64,000 nt of DNA from Novosphingobium jiangmenense (GTDB lineage: Bacteria; Pseudomonadota; Alphaproteobacteria; Sphingomonadales; Sphingomonadaceae): NCBI RefSeq assembly GCF_015694345.1, contig NZ_JADQDC010000004.1:186001-250000 (forward strand). The letters are read 5' to 3'. Both the position numbers and the translations under genes were made by a program. Below, piece after piece: positions 39,966 through 48,888 of the stretch (positions are counted from its first letter, which is position 1; each line of letters starts with the position of its first letter). The notes under the pieces are model-generated. The model ran no database searches. It was not told the DNA's origin and worked only from the letters and a program-made list of their open reading frames with translations.

Positions 39966-41555
39966 TCAATGCCGGAAGTGGCGCATGCCGGTGAAGACCA
40001 TGGCGAGGCCAGCTTCGTCAGCCGCCTTGATCACGTCTTCGTCACGGATCGAGCCGCCCGGCTGGATCACGCAGGTCGCGCCTGCTTCGACCGCTGCCAT
40101 CAGGCCATCGGCGAAGGGGAAGAACGCGTCCGAAGCGACGGCAGAGCCCACCGTGCGCACTTCGGCAAAGCCGTGCGTCTCGGCTGCTTCCTTGGCCTTG
40201 GCCGCAGCGATGCGCGAGGAATCGCGACGGTTCATCTGGCCCGCGCCGATGCCTGCCGTCACCCCGTCCTTGGCATAGACGATCGCGTTCGACTTGACGT
40301 GCTTGGCCACGGTCCAGGCGAACAGGGCGTCTTCCAGTTCCTGTTCGGTCGGCGCACGCTTGGTCACGACCTTGAGGTCGGCCTTGTCGATCTTGCCGGC
40401 ATCGCGATCCTGCACCAGCAGGCCGCCTGCGATCGGCACGGTGGTCAGGCCCTTGCGATTGGCATCGGGCAGGCTGTCGATCAGCAGCAGGCGCAGATTC
40501 TTCTTGCGCGCGAAGGCTTCCTTGGCGGCATCATCGGCGCCCGGCGCCACGACCACTTCGGTGAAGATCTCGCAGATCGCGTTGGCCGTCGGTCCGTCGA
40601 GCGGCACGTTGGTCGCCACGATGCCGCCGAACGCCGAAACGGAGTCGCACTCCAGCGCATCCTTCCACGCGTCGAGCAGCGTGTCCGCGGTGGCGACGCC
40701 GCAGGGGTTGGCGTGCTTGACGATGACCACCGTCGGCTTGGCCCCGGCAAACTCCGCCACCAGTTCCAGTGCCGCGTTGGCATCGTTGTAGTTGTTGTAG
40801 GACAGTTCCTTGCCCTGCACCTGCGTCGCCTGCGGCAGACCGGTCACGGCAGGATTGCGGGGCACGTAAAGCGCCGCGTCCTGGTGCGGGTTCTCGCCAT
40901 AGCGCAGCGTCGTCACGCGGGTGTGCGCGGCGGCGAGGACGGGCGGGAAGTGCTCGCCCTGATCGACCGTCGCGAACCACTGCGAGATCGCCGAGTCATA
41001 GGCTGCGGTCGCCGCATAGGCCTTGGCCGCCATCTTGCGGCGGAAGGCCAGCGTCGTCGCGCCGCCGGTCTGCTCCAGTTCGCCGAGGAACGCGGCGTAG
41101 TCCGCAGCGTCGGTCAGGATCGTCACGTAATCGTGGTTCTTGGCCGCCGAGCGCACCATCGACGGCCCGCCGATGTCGATGTTCTCGATCACCTCGTCAC
41201 GCTCGGCGCCCTTGGCCACGGTCGCCTCGAACGGATAGAGGTTCACCACGACGAGATCGATCGCGCCGATCTCATGCTCGGCCATCGCGGCAGCATGTTC
41301 AGGGTTGTCGCGCACGGCCAGCAGCCCGCCATGGATCGTCGGGTGCAGCGTCTTGACGCGGCCGTCCATCATTTCGGGAAAGCCGGTATGCTCCGACACG
41401 TCCTTCACGCTCAGCCCTGCATCGCGCAGGGCCTTGGCGGTGCCGCCGGTCGACAGCAGCTCGACGCCGCGCGCTGCCAGTGCCTTGCCAAGATCCACAA
41501 GACCGGACTTGTCGGACACCGAAAGCAGCGCCCGCTTGATCGTAACCTCGCTCAC
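39966..41555 (-). CDS. purH: Bifunctional AICAR formyltransferase / IMP cyclohydrolase
   Basis: 529 residues from a GTG start ([26 protein letters not shown]) with AGGAA upstream. The N-terminal IMP cyclohydrolase (1-195) has [13 protein letters not shown] and [16 protein letters not shown]. The C-terminal AICAR transformylase has [42 protein letters not shown] (catalytic Lys-His), [10 protein letters not shown] and ending [52 protein letters not shown]. It completes IMP synthesis. It is the last gene of an rpe-heparinase-purH run on this strand. Confidence 0.97.
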   Translation of the reverse strand: MSEVTIKRALLSVSDKSGLVDLGKALAARGVELLSTGGTAKALRDAGLSVKDVSEHTGFPEMMDGRVKTLHPTIHGGLLAVRDNPEHAAAMAEHEIGAIDLVVVNLYPFEATVAKGAERDEVIENIDIGGPSMVRSAAKNHDYVTILTDAADYAAFLGELEQTGGATTLAFRRKMAAKAYAATAAYDSAISQWFATVDQGEHFPPVLAAAHTRVTTLRYGENPHQDAALYVPRNPAVTGLPQATQVQGKELSYNNYNDANAALELVAEFAGAKPTVVIVKHANPCGVATADTLLDAWKDALECDSVSAFGGIVATNVPLDGPTANAICEIFTEVVVAPGADDAAKEAFARKKNLRLLLIDSLPDANRKGLTTVPIAGGLLVQDRDAGKIDKADLKVVTKRAPTEQELEDALFAWTVAKHVKSNAIVYAKDGVTAGIGAGQMNRRDSSRIAAAKAKEAAETHGFAEVRTVGSAVASDAFFPFADGLMAAVEAGATCVIQPGGSIRDEDVIKAADEAGLAMVFTGMRHFRH

Positions 41556-41569
41556 GTGGGAATTCCTAT

Positions 41570-43459
41570 CTATCGCATCTTCTTCAGCAGCCACGAGAAG
41601 CTCTCGCCGCTGCGGGGAACCTTGGCCGTCACGACCAGTTGCCGGGTGCCGATAGGCCGTCCGAGCCCGTCTGCCCAGAGGGATTCCTCGATTCCGACCC
41701 CATCGCGGCCAGATCGGAATTGCCACAGGCTGCCATCGGGCAGGCTGAGCGTCACCCCCTTGCCATCTGCGCTCGCCGCCAGCTCGATATGCGGCCCCAG
41801 GTGGAAGCGCAGGGCCACGCCGATCATCCCGCGCTTGCCCTTGCGGCCCGAAGGCACGAGCAGGTCCTCGCCGCGCAGTTCGGTGCCATCGTCGCGCAGG
41901 ATCAGGATGCGGCGGTGGGTCAGGCCATAGCGGCTGACATAACCGTTGTGGCTCGCCTCGATCCGCGTTGCGCCCGGCCCTGCGCCCTCGGCCGAGAGCG
42001 TGCGGCGATCGACTTCGACCTCCGATACGCCCGATCCCAGCTTGCCGTTGATCAGCACGGCGGTGGAGTTGAAATCGTCGATCGTCAGCGTCGAATGCGC
42101 CGCCGTGGCGCGCAGGCCCTGTTCGAGCCGCAGCGGGATCATGCCCCCGGCAAAGGCCGCACCGCCGCAGTTGACGATCAGCCGCTCCGCCCCATGGCTC
42201 AGCTCGAAGGCCAGCGTCGAGGCGCAGCCATCGCGCGTGTGCCGCGCTACCGGCGGCGGTCCGGCATCGAACTGCAGCACGGTCTTGCCCGCCGTCGCGC
42301 GCTGGTAGCCCCACTGACGCGCATCGCGCAAAGGCCGGGTGCGGATGCCGCTCGCGCGCACCAGTTCCTCGATCCGCTCGGCGGATACTGCGCCCGCGCC
42401 CTGCCAGTTGCCCAAGGCCCCATCGCCATGGAGCAGCGCCAGCAAAGGTGGCACCAGCAGCGTCAGCATCGTCTGGATCTGCGGCAGCGGCTCGGCCCGG
42501 ATCGCCTCGTAGCAGGCGCGCAGTTCCACCAGCAGCTCGATCGCCTCGATCTGGCAGAGCGGGCTGCGCGACAGCACGCCGCCATCGTCACCCACCAGTT
42601 CGCCTAGCGCCTTGACCAGCCCGGCCTCGCCATAGAGCCGGCGCGGCTTGCCATCGGCCATTAGCAGGCCGACCGCGACGAGCGCGCACCAGCCCGCCAC
42701 TTCGGACAGCCGGTCATCCGCCTTGGTCACCCGCCGGTCCAGCCAGCGCGCGGTGTCCTCGATCGTGTGCAGCACCCGCGTTCGCAGGGCGCGGTCCTGC
42801 CCCGAAAGGATCAGCGGCGCGTGGACCATCCAGTTCAGCAGGCGGTGCCCGACATTGCCGACGTCCCAGGCAGGCGTCGGATCAGGCTTGGGATTTGCAT
42901 TGAGCCAGGTGCCGAGAATGCGCTCTGCCACCTGCACGCATTGCGCCCGCGTGCCGCCGGATTCGAGATCGCGCAGCCAGCGGAAGCCATGGACCATCCG
43001 CTCGAACGCCGGTGGCAGGCGCGGGCCGGAGAAGGCGGTGTCGGCAATCGGCGACTTGTAGCCGTGGACGAGGAAATGCCCGGCGCGCAAGGCCTTGCCG
43101 GCTGCCGCATCGCCCGGAAGCGGCGGGGTGACCGTGGCCGTCAGCCGCGTCTTTGCCCGCTTGCGGAAAGGGTGGATCGCGCTGGCGGGAAGGCCGAGGC
43201 TATAGGCGAACCGCACCAGGCGATCGCCGGCGCCGATGGCAGGCGGGGCGAAATCGGCCAGCGCCAGCGCGCGGCCGGGCTCGATCACTGCCGGATCGGG
43301 ACGGTCGTCCTCCAGCGGCAGATAACGGGTGGACGGCTCGGGCGTCGGATCAGCCAGCGGTTCCTCCTTCGTCGCCTCGAGCGGGATGGCGGATGCCTTG
43401 GCGGAACGGCCAGCGTCCGCCGGGCGACTTCCGAGATCGGGGAAGCCGCCGTTCTCCAT
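41570..43459 (-). CDS. Heparinase II/III-like family protein
   Basis: 629 residues. The N-terminal 300 residues form an alpha/alpha toroid ([73 protein letters not shown]). The C-terminal beta-sandwich (from about 390) has [37 protein letters not shown], the Hepar_II_III part. There is no signal peptide, which is unusual for a polysaccharide lyase. Adjacent to purH in many alphaproteobacteria, from general knowledge, yet its substrate is not established. It starts one base after the rpe stop, so the genes are coupled. Confidence 0.82.
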   Translation of the reverse strand: MENGGFPDLGSRPADAGRSAKASAIPLEATKEEPLADPTPEPSTRYLPLEDDRPDPAVIEPGRALALADFAPPAIGAGDRLVRFAYSLGLPASAIHPFRKRAKTRLTATVTPPLPGDAAAGKALRAGHFLVHGYKSPIADTAFSGPRLPPAFERMVHGFRWLRDLESGGTRAQCVQVAERILGTWLNANPKPDPTPAWDVGNVGHRLLNWMVHAPLILSGQDRALRTRVLHTIEDTARWLDRRVTKADDRLSEVAGWCALVAVGLLMADGKPRRLYGEAGLVKALGELVGDDGGVLSRSPLCQIEAIELLVELRACYEAIRAEPLPQIQTMLTLLVPPLLALLHGDGALGNWQGAGAVSAERIEELVRASGIRTRPLRDARQWGYQRATAGKTVLQFDAGPPPVARHTRDGCASTLAFELSHGAERLIVNCGGAAFAGGMIPLRLEQGLRATAAHSTLTIDDFNSTAVLINGKLGSGVSEVEVDRRTLSAEGAGPGATRIEASHNGYVSRYGLTHRRILILRDDGTELRGEDLLVPSGRKGKRGMIGVALRFHLGPHIELAASADGKGVTLSLPDGSLWQFRSGRDGVGIEESLWADGLGRPIGTRQLVVTAKVPRSGESFSWLLKKMR

Positions 43460-43460
43460 G

Positions 43461-44132
43461 TCAGGCCTGCCCCGCGCCGATGGCCTTCAGCGCGGCAATG
43501 TTGGCAGCATATTGCGAGGGCCCGCCCTTGAACGTGGCGGTTCCGGCCACCAGCACATCGGCCCCGGCATCGACGCAGGAGCGGATCGTGCGGGTATCGA
43601 CCCCGCCATCGACTTCGAGGTGGATGTCCCGGCCCGACTTGTCGATCATCTTCCGCACCGCCTCGATCTTGCGAAGCTGGCTGGAAATGAAGCTCTGCCC
43701 GCCAAAGCCGGGATTCACGCTCATGATCAGGACCAGATCGACGTCATCGATCAGGTAATCGAGCATCTTCGCCGGGGTTCCGGGGTTGAGCGATACGCCC
43801 GCCTTCTTGCCCAGTCCCTTGATCGCCTGCACCGTGCGGTGAATGTGCGGGCCGGCTTCGGGATGCACGGTGATGATGTCCGCCCCCGCATCTGCAAAGG
43901 CCTGCAGGTAGGAATCGACCGGCGAGATCATCAGGTGCACGTCGAACGGCTTGGTCGTGTGCGGGCGCAGCGCCTTCACCACCATCGGCCCGATCGTGAT
44001 GTTGGGCACGAAGTGGCCGTCCATCACGTCGACATGGATCCAGTCTGCCCCGGCGGCGTCGATCGCGCGCACTTCCTCGCCCAGTTGTGCGAAGTCTGCA
44101 GAAAGGATCGAGGGCGAAATCAGCGGGGTCAT
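43461..44132 (-). CDS. rpe: Ribulose-phosphate 3-epimerase
   Basis: 223 residues from [57 protein letters not shown] lies upstream, and the in-frame region to 44267 was rejected. TIM-barrel motifs are [12 protein letters not shown] (catalytic Asp and metal His), [32 protein letters not shown] and [14 protein letters not shown] (second catalytic Asp). It interconverts ribulose-5-P and xylulose-5-P in the pentose phosphate pathway. First gene of the rpe-heparinase-purH operon. Confidence 0.97.
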   Translation of the reverse strand: MTPLISPSILSADFAQLGEEVRAIDAAGADWIHVDVMDGHFVPNITIGPMVVKALRPHTTKPFDVHLMISPVDSYLQAFADAGADIITVHPEAGPHIHRTVQAIKGLGKKAGVSLNPGTPAKMLDYLIDDVDLVLIMSVNPGFGGQSFISSQLRKIEAVRKMIDKSGRDIHLEVDGGVDTRTIRSCVDAGADVLVAGTATFKGGPSQYAANIAALKAIGAGQA

Positions 44133-44474
44133 CTGGACATCTTCCTGCAGCGGGTGGCAGGCGGATTGGTAAACGCGCATGCGCCCGGGCATAGCCACCC
44201 CATTCCTCGCGCTTACCGTTGGCGAATCGGCGGAACAAGCGCCACCGGGCGCATTATCCACACGCAATGTCCCGGTTTTGCTGCGTTATGGATCATGAAC
44301 GCCGGACAAGGGCCGGGTTCAGCCGCTATTCACGGCACGAATCTTACTTAACGAACCAGACAACCGCCGTTATTGGATGTGGCGGGGAAGAGAAAAGGCG
44401 CTGCGTGGGCTTTCAATGAAGGCACGTGGAACAAGCGGTTGCCGCAGGAAACATCGAAATCGGGGCTTTTTGAC
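44133..44474. other. Intergenic region with a perfect DnaA box
   Basis: 342 bp between divergent rpe and a DUF2141 gene. It contains TTATCCACA at 44254-44262, the exact E. coli DnaA consensus, the only perfect copy I found in the window. A GAATC site is at 44224. The short rightward frame 44219-44419 has no supporting features. Confidence 0.5.
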
Positions 44475-44972
44475 ATGACCAAGCCGAAACGGTTGCGCGC
44501 CGCGGCCGCTTTGACTGCCACTGCGCTCGCCGCCACTCTCATGACCGGCAGCACCGCCGCCAATGCCAACGGCCCCAATTGCGCCGGGCCGGTGAGCGAC
44601 ACCTACATCAACGTCACCGTCGATGGCGTGCGCAACGGCAACGGGCTGATGGCGGTGACGCTCTATGCGGACGAGCCGCGCAAGTTCCTCGTCAAGAAGG
44701 GCTCAATGTATGTCGGCCGCGTCGATGCGACCGCGCCGGAAACGCGCATGTGCCTCTACGTGCCCAAGCCCGGCGTCTATGCGCTGGCGGTCTATCATGA
44801 CGAGGACAGCAGCCGGAACCTCAAGCGCAGCGGCGTGCTCGGCCTGCCCGAGGAAGGCTTCGGCTTTTCCAACAACCCGCCGACGATCGCGAGCATTCCC
44901 TCGTTCCGCTCGGTGCGGCTGAACATCTCGAAGTCGGGCCTGTCGACCCGCATCCACCTCAAGTATCCTTGA
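44475..44972 (+). CDS. Secreted DUF2141 protein
   Basis: 165 residues from MTKPKRLRAAAALTATALAATLMTGSTAANA; the basic n-region, hydrophobic core and ANA cleavage site show export. The mature domain (INVTVDGVRNGNGLMAVTLYADEPRKFL, RMCLYVPKPGVYALAVYHDEDSSRNLKRSGVLGLPEEGFGFSNNP) is a transthyretin-like beta-sandwich of the DUF2141 family. Two Cys (NCAGP, RMCLY) could form a disulfide. Function unknown; periplasmic. It is divergent from rpe. Confidence 0.85.
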   Translation: MTKPKRLRAAAALTATALAATLMTGSTAANANGPNCAGPVSDTYINVTVDGVRNGNGLMAVTLYADEPRKFLVKKGSMYVGRVDATAPETRMCLYVPKPGVYALAVYHDEDSSRNLKRSGVLGLPEEGFGFSNNPPTIASIPSFRSVRLNISKSGLSTRIHLKYP

Positions 44973-44989
44973 TCGGATAGCGCTGCTCT

Positions 44990-45011
44990 CCCCTCCCGCT
45001 CGCGGGAGGGG
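44990..45011. repeat. REP-like palindrome, family C
   Basis: CCCCTCCCGC TC GCGGGAGGGG, the same arms as at 39913, followed by CTGGAGTGGGC. Eighteen bases beyond the DUF2141 stop; may act as its terminator. Confidence 0.8.
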
Positions 45012-45052
45012 CTGGAGTGGGCCCTGTCGGTGAAAAGCTGTGGCGGGCAGGC

Positions 45053-45811
45053 TTACTCGCCCGCAGGCACGCCGATATCCGCGAAAGTGCGCGCCAGATG
45101 CCACGGCGCCAGCTCTTCGGCGAGCGTATGCGCACGCGGATCGTCGACGTCCATCCACCAGGCATCCTCGATGTCCATCGTGCCGGCGCGTCCGGCATCG
45201 GCCAGGCGCTGCATGCCGTCCGACAGGCTCCCCGGCTTGCCCTCGGCAATCGCCTCGTGGATCGCCTTGGCCAGATCCGGCGTGGCGAGGAACGCGCCGC
45301 AATCGACCGCATCGTAGGGCGTGATGGTCTTGCCGATGGCGGTGATCATGCCCTCGTCGTCCATCTTCACCCAGGTCGCATCCTCGGGATCGACCAGCGG
45401 ATTGTCGATGCGACGGTCCACCGCCAGCGTCACCGCGCAGTCCGGGCGGTGTTCGTGGATCAGCCGCTCGAGAATGTCGGCCTCGAACATGTGGTCGGCC
45501 ATCATCAGCAGGTAGTTGCCCTCGCACCGCGTCGCCCCGGCCATGACGGAGTGGCCGTTGGGCGTGGACCAGTTGGTCAGACGCACCGGCACGATCTCGA
45601 TCCCGGCGCGAACCGAAAGGTCAGCGAGGAAGGCTTCAAGCAGATCGGCCTGATGGCCGGTGACGACCACCACGCGGGTGACGCCCGCCAGCATTGCCTG
45701 CCGCACGCCGATCTCGATCAGCGGCACTCCCGCGACCGGGGTCATCGGCTTCGAAGGAGAAAGCTCGGCAAGGCGGCTGCCGAAACCGGCAGCGATGATC
45801 AGCGCATCCAT
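45053..45811 (-). CDS. Sugar/inositol-phosphate nucleotidyltransferase-fold protein (NTPT1)
   Basis: 252 residues from ATG with GGAG 7 bp upstream. GT-A nucleotidyltransferase motifs: LIIAAGFGSRLAELSPSKPMTPVAGVPLI (G-x-G-x-R nucleotide loop and catalytic Lys) and NGHSVMAGATRCEGNYLLMMADHMFEADILERLI. The ADH(M/L)F word in the second is shared with the protein at 47960 and resembles the D-H of phosphocholine and inositol-phosphate cytidylyltransferases (LicC/IPCT types). It lies 91 bp downstream of inositol-3-phosphate synthase, so CTP:inositol-phosphate activation is a reasonable hypothesis, not shown. Confidence 0.8.
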   Translation of the reverse strand: MDALIIAAGFGSRLAELSPSKPMTPVAGVPLIEIGVRQAMLAGVTRVVVVTGHQADLLEAFLADLSVRAGIEIVPVRLTNWSTPNGHSVMAGATRCEGNYLLMMADHMFEADILERLIHEHRPDCAVTLAVDRRIDNPLVDPEDATWVKMDDEGMITAIGKTITPYDAVDCGAFLATPDLAKAIHEAIAEGKPGSLSDGMQRLADAGRAGTMDIEDAWWMDVDDPRAHTLAEELAPWHLARTFADIGVPAGE

Positions 45812-45845
45812 GGTCGCTCCGGGTAAAGGTTTCGGCGGCAAATGA

Positions 45846-45880
45846 AAAGGCCGACCTGACTTGCGTCGGGTCGGCCTTTC
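45846..45880 (-). terminator. Hairpin terminator between inositol-phosphate synthase and NTPT1
   Basis: AAAGGCCGACC / GGTCGGCCTTT, an 11-bp stem with a 12-base loop region, 23 bp after the synthase stop. Read-through would be needed for NTPT1 unless it has its own promoter. Confidence 0.8.
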
Positions 45881-45902
45881 AATCCGTCAGTGAAACTGCA
45901 GC

Positions 45903-47003
45903 TTATTCAGCGGCGAGCTTCTCGACCGAGGCGTACTCGTCGACCATCTGGGCGGCGACGTCGTCGTTGAACTGCTGCGGCGGGTGCTTGCAGAAGTAGG
46001 CCGACGGGCCGATCAGCGCACCACCTTCGCCACGGTCCAGCGCGACCTTGCAGCAACGGATCGCGTCCATCACGCAAGCGGCCGAGTTCGGGCTGTCTTC
46101 AACCGACAGGCGCAGTTCCAGGTTCATCGGAACGTTGCCCCACTGCTGGCCTTCCATGCGGATGAAGCACAGCTTGTTGTCCTTCTGCCACGGAACATAG
46201 TCCGAAGGACCGACGTGGATGTTCTCGTCCTCGAGACGCGTGGCGAGCATGGCCTGCACTGCCTCGGTCTTCGATTCCTTCTTGCTGCCCAGACGCTGGC
46301 GGTCGAGCATGTTCATGAAGTCGGTGTTGCCACCGGTGTTGAGCTGGTAGGTGCGCTCGACGTTGACGCCGCGGGCGGCGAACAGGCTGGAGAGCACGCG
46401 GTGGACGATGGTTGCACCGACCTGCGCCTTGATGTCGTCGCCGACGATCGGGATGCGCTTCTCGCGGAACTTCGCTTCCCATTCCGGGGTCGAAGCGATG
46501 AACACGGGCATGCAGTTGACGACGGCAACGCCGGCTTCAAGCGCGCATTCCATGTAGAATTCGGTGGCTTCCTGCGAACCGACGGGGAGGAAGTTCAGGA
46601 GAACTTCGGCGCCCGAGTCCTTGAGGGCCTTGACGATGTCGGCCTGGGTGGCTTCGGGCTGGTCGGCCACGATGAAGCCCTTTTCGCCGACCGAGGTCAT
46701 GTGCGCGGCAACGCCGTCCGACACGCGACCCATGATCACCTTGCCGCCGGTCATCGGAACGTTCGGCTGGAACACGGTGGTGTTGTTCGGTGCAGCGAAG
46801 ATGGCTTCGGCGATGTCCTTGCCGACCTTGCGCGCATCGACGTCAACGCCGAGCACGAAGTCGACGTCACCGGCGCCATATCCGCCAATGCGGTCGTGGA
46901 TGAGGCCCTGCGACGAGTTGTTGTTGCGATAGTAGGCTACACCCTGCACCAGCGAGCTAGCGCAGTTGCCCACGCCGATCACGGCGACCTTGATTGGCTT
47001 CAT
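45903..47003 (-). CDS. Inositol-3-phosphate synthase
   Basis: 366 residues, the short bacterial/archaeal form also found in actinobacteria. NAD-binding IKVAVIGVGNCASSLVQGV is at the N-terminus. Family blocks are GDVDFVLGVDVDARKVGKD, NFLPVGSQEATEFYMECALEAGVAVVNCMPVFIAS, RIPIVGDDIKAQVGATIVHRVL, LNTGGNTDFMNML, SKKESKTEAVQ and GPSDYVPWQKDNKLCFIRMEG. The conserved lysines in DIKAQ and SKKESKT are active-site residues. It turns glucose-6-P into inositol-3-P (L-myo-inositol 1-phosphate). GAAGGGATCG is the ribosome site. It supplies the inositol for the surrounding CDP-alcohol enzymes. Confidence 0.95.
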   Translation of the reverse strand: MKPIKVAVIGVGNCASSLVQGVAYYRNNNSSQGLIHDRIGGYGAGDVDFVLGVDVDARKVGKDIAEAIFAAPNNTTVFQPNVPMTGGKVIMGRVSDGVAAHMTSVGEKGFIVADQPEATQADIVKALKDSGAEVLLNFLPVGSQEATEFYMECALEAGVAVVNCMPVFIASTPEWEAKFREKRIPIVGDDIKAQVGATIVHRVLSSLFAARGVNVERTYQLNTGGNTDFMNMLDRQRLGSKKESKTEAVQAMLATRLEDENIHVGPSDYVPWQKDNKLCFIRMEGQQWGNVPMNLELRLSVEDSPNSAACVMDAIRCCKVALDRGEGGALIGPSAYFCKHPPQQFNDDVAAQMVDEYASVEKLAAE

Positions 47004-47279
47004 GAATAACGATCCCTTCAGACAGGCGCCCTGCGGCGGCTGTAATCAAACTGCCTCAAAATACCGAAATGCCATCGAATGCAAGCCGAATCCTCAGTCC
47101 GTCAAGACGAAGCGGGGAACCGCCGGTCATGGCAGACCTTGCAATCCCCACTCCCTGCTCGCAATCGTGCCGCCTGCACTGCACCAAAGTATGGGCGCGC
47201 AAGCCACAGCAATTTCCGATGGGACCGCGCCCTTAACCGAAAAATGCTGCCCGCGATAGTCCGTTTTGCCGGATCGCCC

Positions 47280-47963
47280 CTACAGGCCTGCAACCGGGTC
47301 GGCAACCGTGGCAATATGGTCACCAAGTTCGGCAAGACTTGTCAGGGTCCGGGTCCCCGGAACCGCCCTCTCGAAATCGTCCGGAGCGAACGCGTCGGTC
47401 AGGAGCGCACGAAAGCGCACCCGCGCGGCAGCGGCGATGTGGGCGTCGTTCGGTGAATCTCCGGTGAACAGGAATCCGCCCCGCGCGATTCCGAAGCGTT
47501 CCTCGATCGCGCGGAAGTGCGGCTCGCCCTTGGCAAAGCCCGGATCTCCGGCCGAAGGCGCGCGATAGCCGAGCGCCATGTCGACGGGCCAGTCGCGCGC
47601 GAGGCGTTCGACATAGTGTTCAAGGTTGTTCGAGGATATCGCCACCAGCAGGCCCCGGTCGCGCCACTGCTGCAGCAGCGCGGCGGTGTCTGGTGCGATG
47701 GCGATTCCGGTCAGGTAGCCGTCCTTCCAGTCCTCGAAGCGCTGGGCCACCGGATCGGTATCCTGGCCCGGATAGAGCTGGCGCAACTGCTTCTCGAACG
47801 GCAGGCCGGACGTGGCGAAATAGGAGCGGCGCGCTTGGTCGAAGGGTGTGCCGAACGATTCTTCCATCAGCTGCGCCGCGCGGTCGGCATAGTCGTCCAT
47901 CGTCGGCACCAGCGTGCCGTCGAGGTCGAACACCAGAACGCGGACTTCGCCTTCTGCGCTCAC
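47280..47963 (-). CDS. HAD-family phosphatase of the inositol/CDP-alcohol cluster
   Basis: 227 residues from a GTG overlapping the preceding stop by 4 bp. HAD motifs: LVFDLDGTLVPT (I), AISSNN (II), KGEPHF (III Lys) and LFTGDSPNDAHIAAAA (IV). The cap inserted after motif I has an YFATSGLPFEKQLRQLYPG loop typical of beta-phosphoglucomutase/phosphoglycolate-like HADs. Co-translated with NTPT2, it may remove the phosphate left on an inositol- or glycerol-phosphate product; substrate is inferred from position only. No terminator separates it from the gap before the inositol synthase. Confidence 0.85.
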   Translation of the reverse strand: MSAEGEVRVLVFDLDGTLVPTMDDYADRAAQLMEESFGTPFDQARRSYFATSGLPFEKQLRQLYPGQDTDPVAQRFEDWKDGYLTGIAIAPDTAALLQQWRDRGLLVAISSNNLEHYVERLARDWPVDMALGYRAPSAGDPGFAKGEPHFRAIEERFGIARGGFLFTGDSPNDAHIAAAARVRFRALLTDAFAPDDFERAVPGTRTLTSLAELGDHIATVADPVAGL

Positions 47964-48682
47964 GCGGTCAGGCTTTCGCGGGCCACGGCCAGATCCTCGG
48001 GGGTATCCACCTCGAACCACTTGAGGCCCGAAAGCCAGCGCACCTGCGGCGCAGTCGCCTCGTCCTGCGCCAGTTCGTGCAGGACCATCTCGACCGAGGC
48101 GGTGGCAAGATCCTTGGTCTCGCGCACGCGGTCGAATGCTGCCCAGTAGCCGGCGCGCGCTACTTCGCGCACGAAAGTCGTGCCGATATAGGCGCCGTCG
48201 TACTTGGGCAGGGTCTTGGAAATCGCCTGCAGCGCGCCGTCCTTCTCGATCACCTTCATCTCGTCGGGCAGCACCGGCCGCTCGCGCTCGCAGGCGACGG
48301 CCACGGTCCGGCCCGCAGCCTCGGTGGTGAAGTGGCGGGTGTACATGTCGGCCGGGAACAGGTGGTCGGCATTGGTCAGCACGAAGGGCGCATCGCCGAT
48401 CAGTTCCCGTGCCGCGCCGAGCGAGGTCAGGTTGCCTGCTTCAAGCTGGCCGTTGCGCACGGTCCTGACCGGCGCGTCGGGCCATTCGGCAGCGATGTGC
48501 TCTTCGATCAACGAAGCACGGTATCCGGTGACGACGATGACTTCACCGGCCACGGCAAGCAGTGCCTCGATCGCGAAATCGAGGCAAGTCCGGCCGGCAA
48601 CCGCCATCAGCGGCTTGGGCAGGGACTCGGTCGCATCGCCGAGCCGACTGCCACGGCCCGCAGCAAGGATCACACCCTTCAT
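47960..48682 (-). CDS. Nucleotidyltransferase-fold protein (NTPT2)
   Basis: 240 residues. MKGVILAAGRGSRLGDATESLPKPLMAVAGRTCLDFAIEALL is the nucleotide-binding loop and catalytic Lys. GNLTSLGAARELIGDAPFVLTNADHLFPADMYTRHF has the same ADH(L)F metal-binding word as NTPT1, and SGLKWFEVDTPEDLAVARESL closes the fold. It resembles the cytidylyltransferase half of fused IPCT/DIPPS proteins of thermophiles. Ribosome site AAGGAACC is 14 bp before ATG. A TTGACC at 48722-48717 may be its -35, and an eight-copy 11-bp array lies 72 bp further upstream. Confidence 0.82.
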   Translation of the reverse strand: MKGVILAAGRGSRLGDATESLPKPLMAVAGRTCLDFAIEALLAVAGEVIVVTGYRASLIEEHIAAEWPDAPVRTVRNGQLEAGNLTSLGAARELIGDAPFVLTNADHLFPADMYTRHFTTEAAGRTVAVACERERPVLPDEMKVIEKDGALQAISKTLPKYDGAYIGTTFVREVARAGYWAAFDRVRETKDLATASVEMVLHELAQDEATAPQVRWLSGLKWFEVDTPEDLAVARESLTA

Positions 48683-48793
48683 GTTTTATCCCGGTTCCTT
48701 GTTGCGGTCGCTTCCGGGTCAATTTGGGGGAACGCAACGCATCGCGCAAGGGGTGGGGGCCACTGATGCCGCGATGCAGCACCAAAGGGTGCC

Positions 48794-48877
48794 ACAGTTG
48801 CAACAGGGTTGCGCCAGAGTTGTCGTAGAGTTGTCCCAGAGTTGCGGGGGAGTTGGCCCCGAGTTGGGGGAGAGTTG
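48794..48877. repeat. Tandem array of eight 11-bp units (GTTG every 11 bp)
   Basis: GTTG occurs at 48797, 48808, 48819, 48830, 48841, 48852, 48863 and 48874, exactly 11 bp apart. Most units are AGAGTTG plus four variable bases (ACAGTTG, AGGGTTG, three times AGAGTTG, GGAGTTG, CGAGTTG, AGAGTTG). The variable bases differ from unit to unit, so the spacing and the 7-base word are conserved rather than the whole unit. It lies 11 bp past one gene and upstream of NTPT2. Confidence 0.9.
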
Positions 48878-48888
48878 GAAATGCCGCT

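Noticed and set aside
44420..44440. CACGTG-containing word near the DUF2141 gene as a sixth parS
   Set aside because: Only the right half matches; the left half has many mismatches.
47128..47145. TGGCA...TTGCA as a sigma-54 promoter
   Set aside because: GG and GC are 2 bp too close for the -24/-12 spacing.
48794..48877. The 11-bp array as a CRISPR or minisatellite coding repeat
   Set aside because: Units are too short and variable for CRISPR, no cas genes are present, and 11 bp is not a codon multiple.
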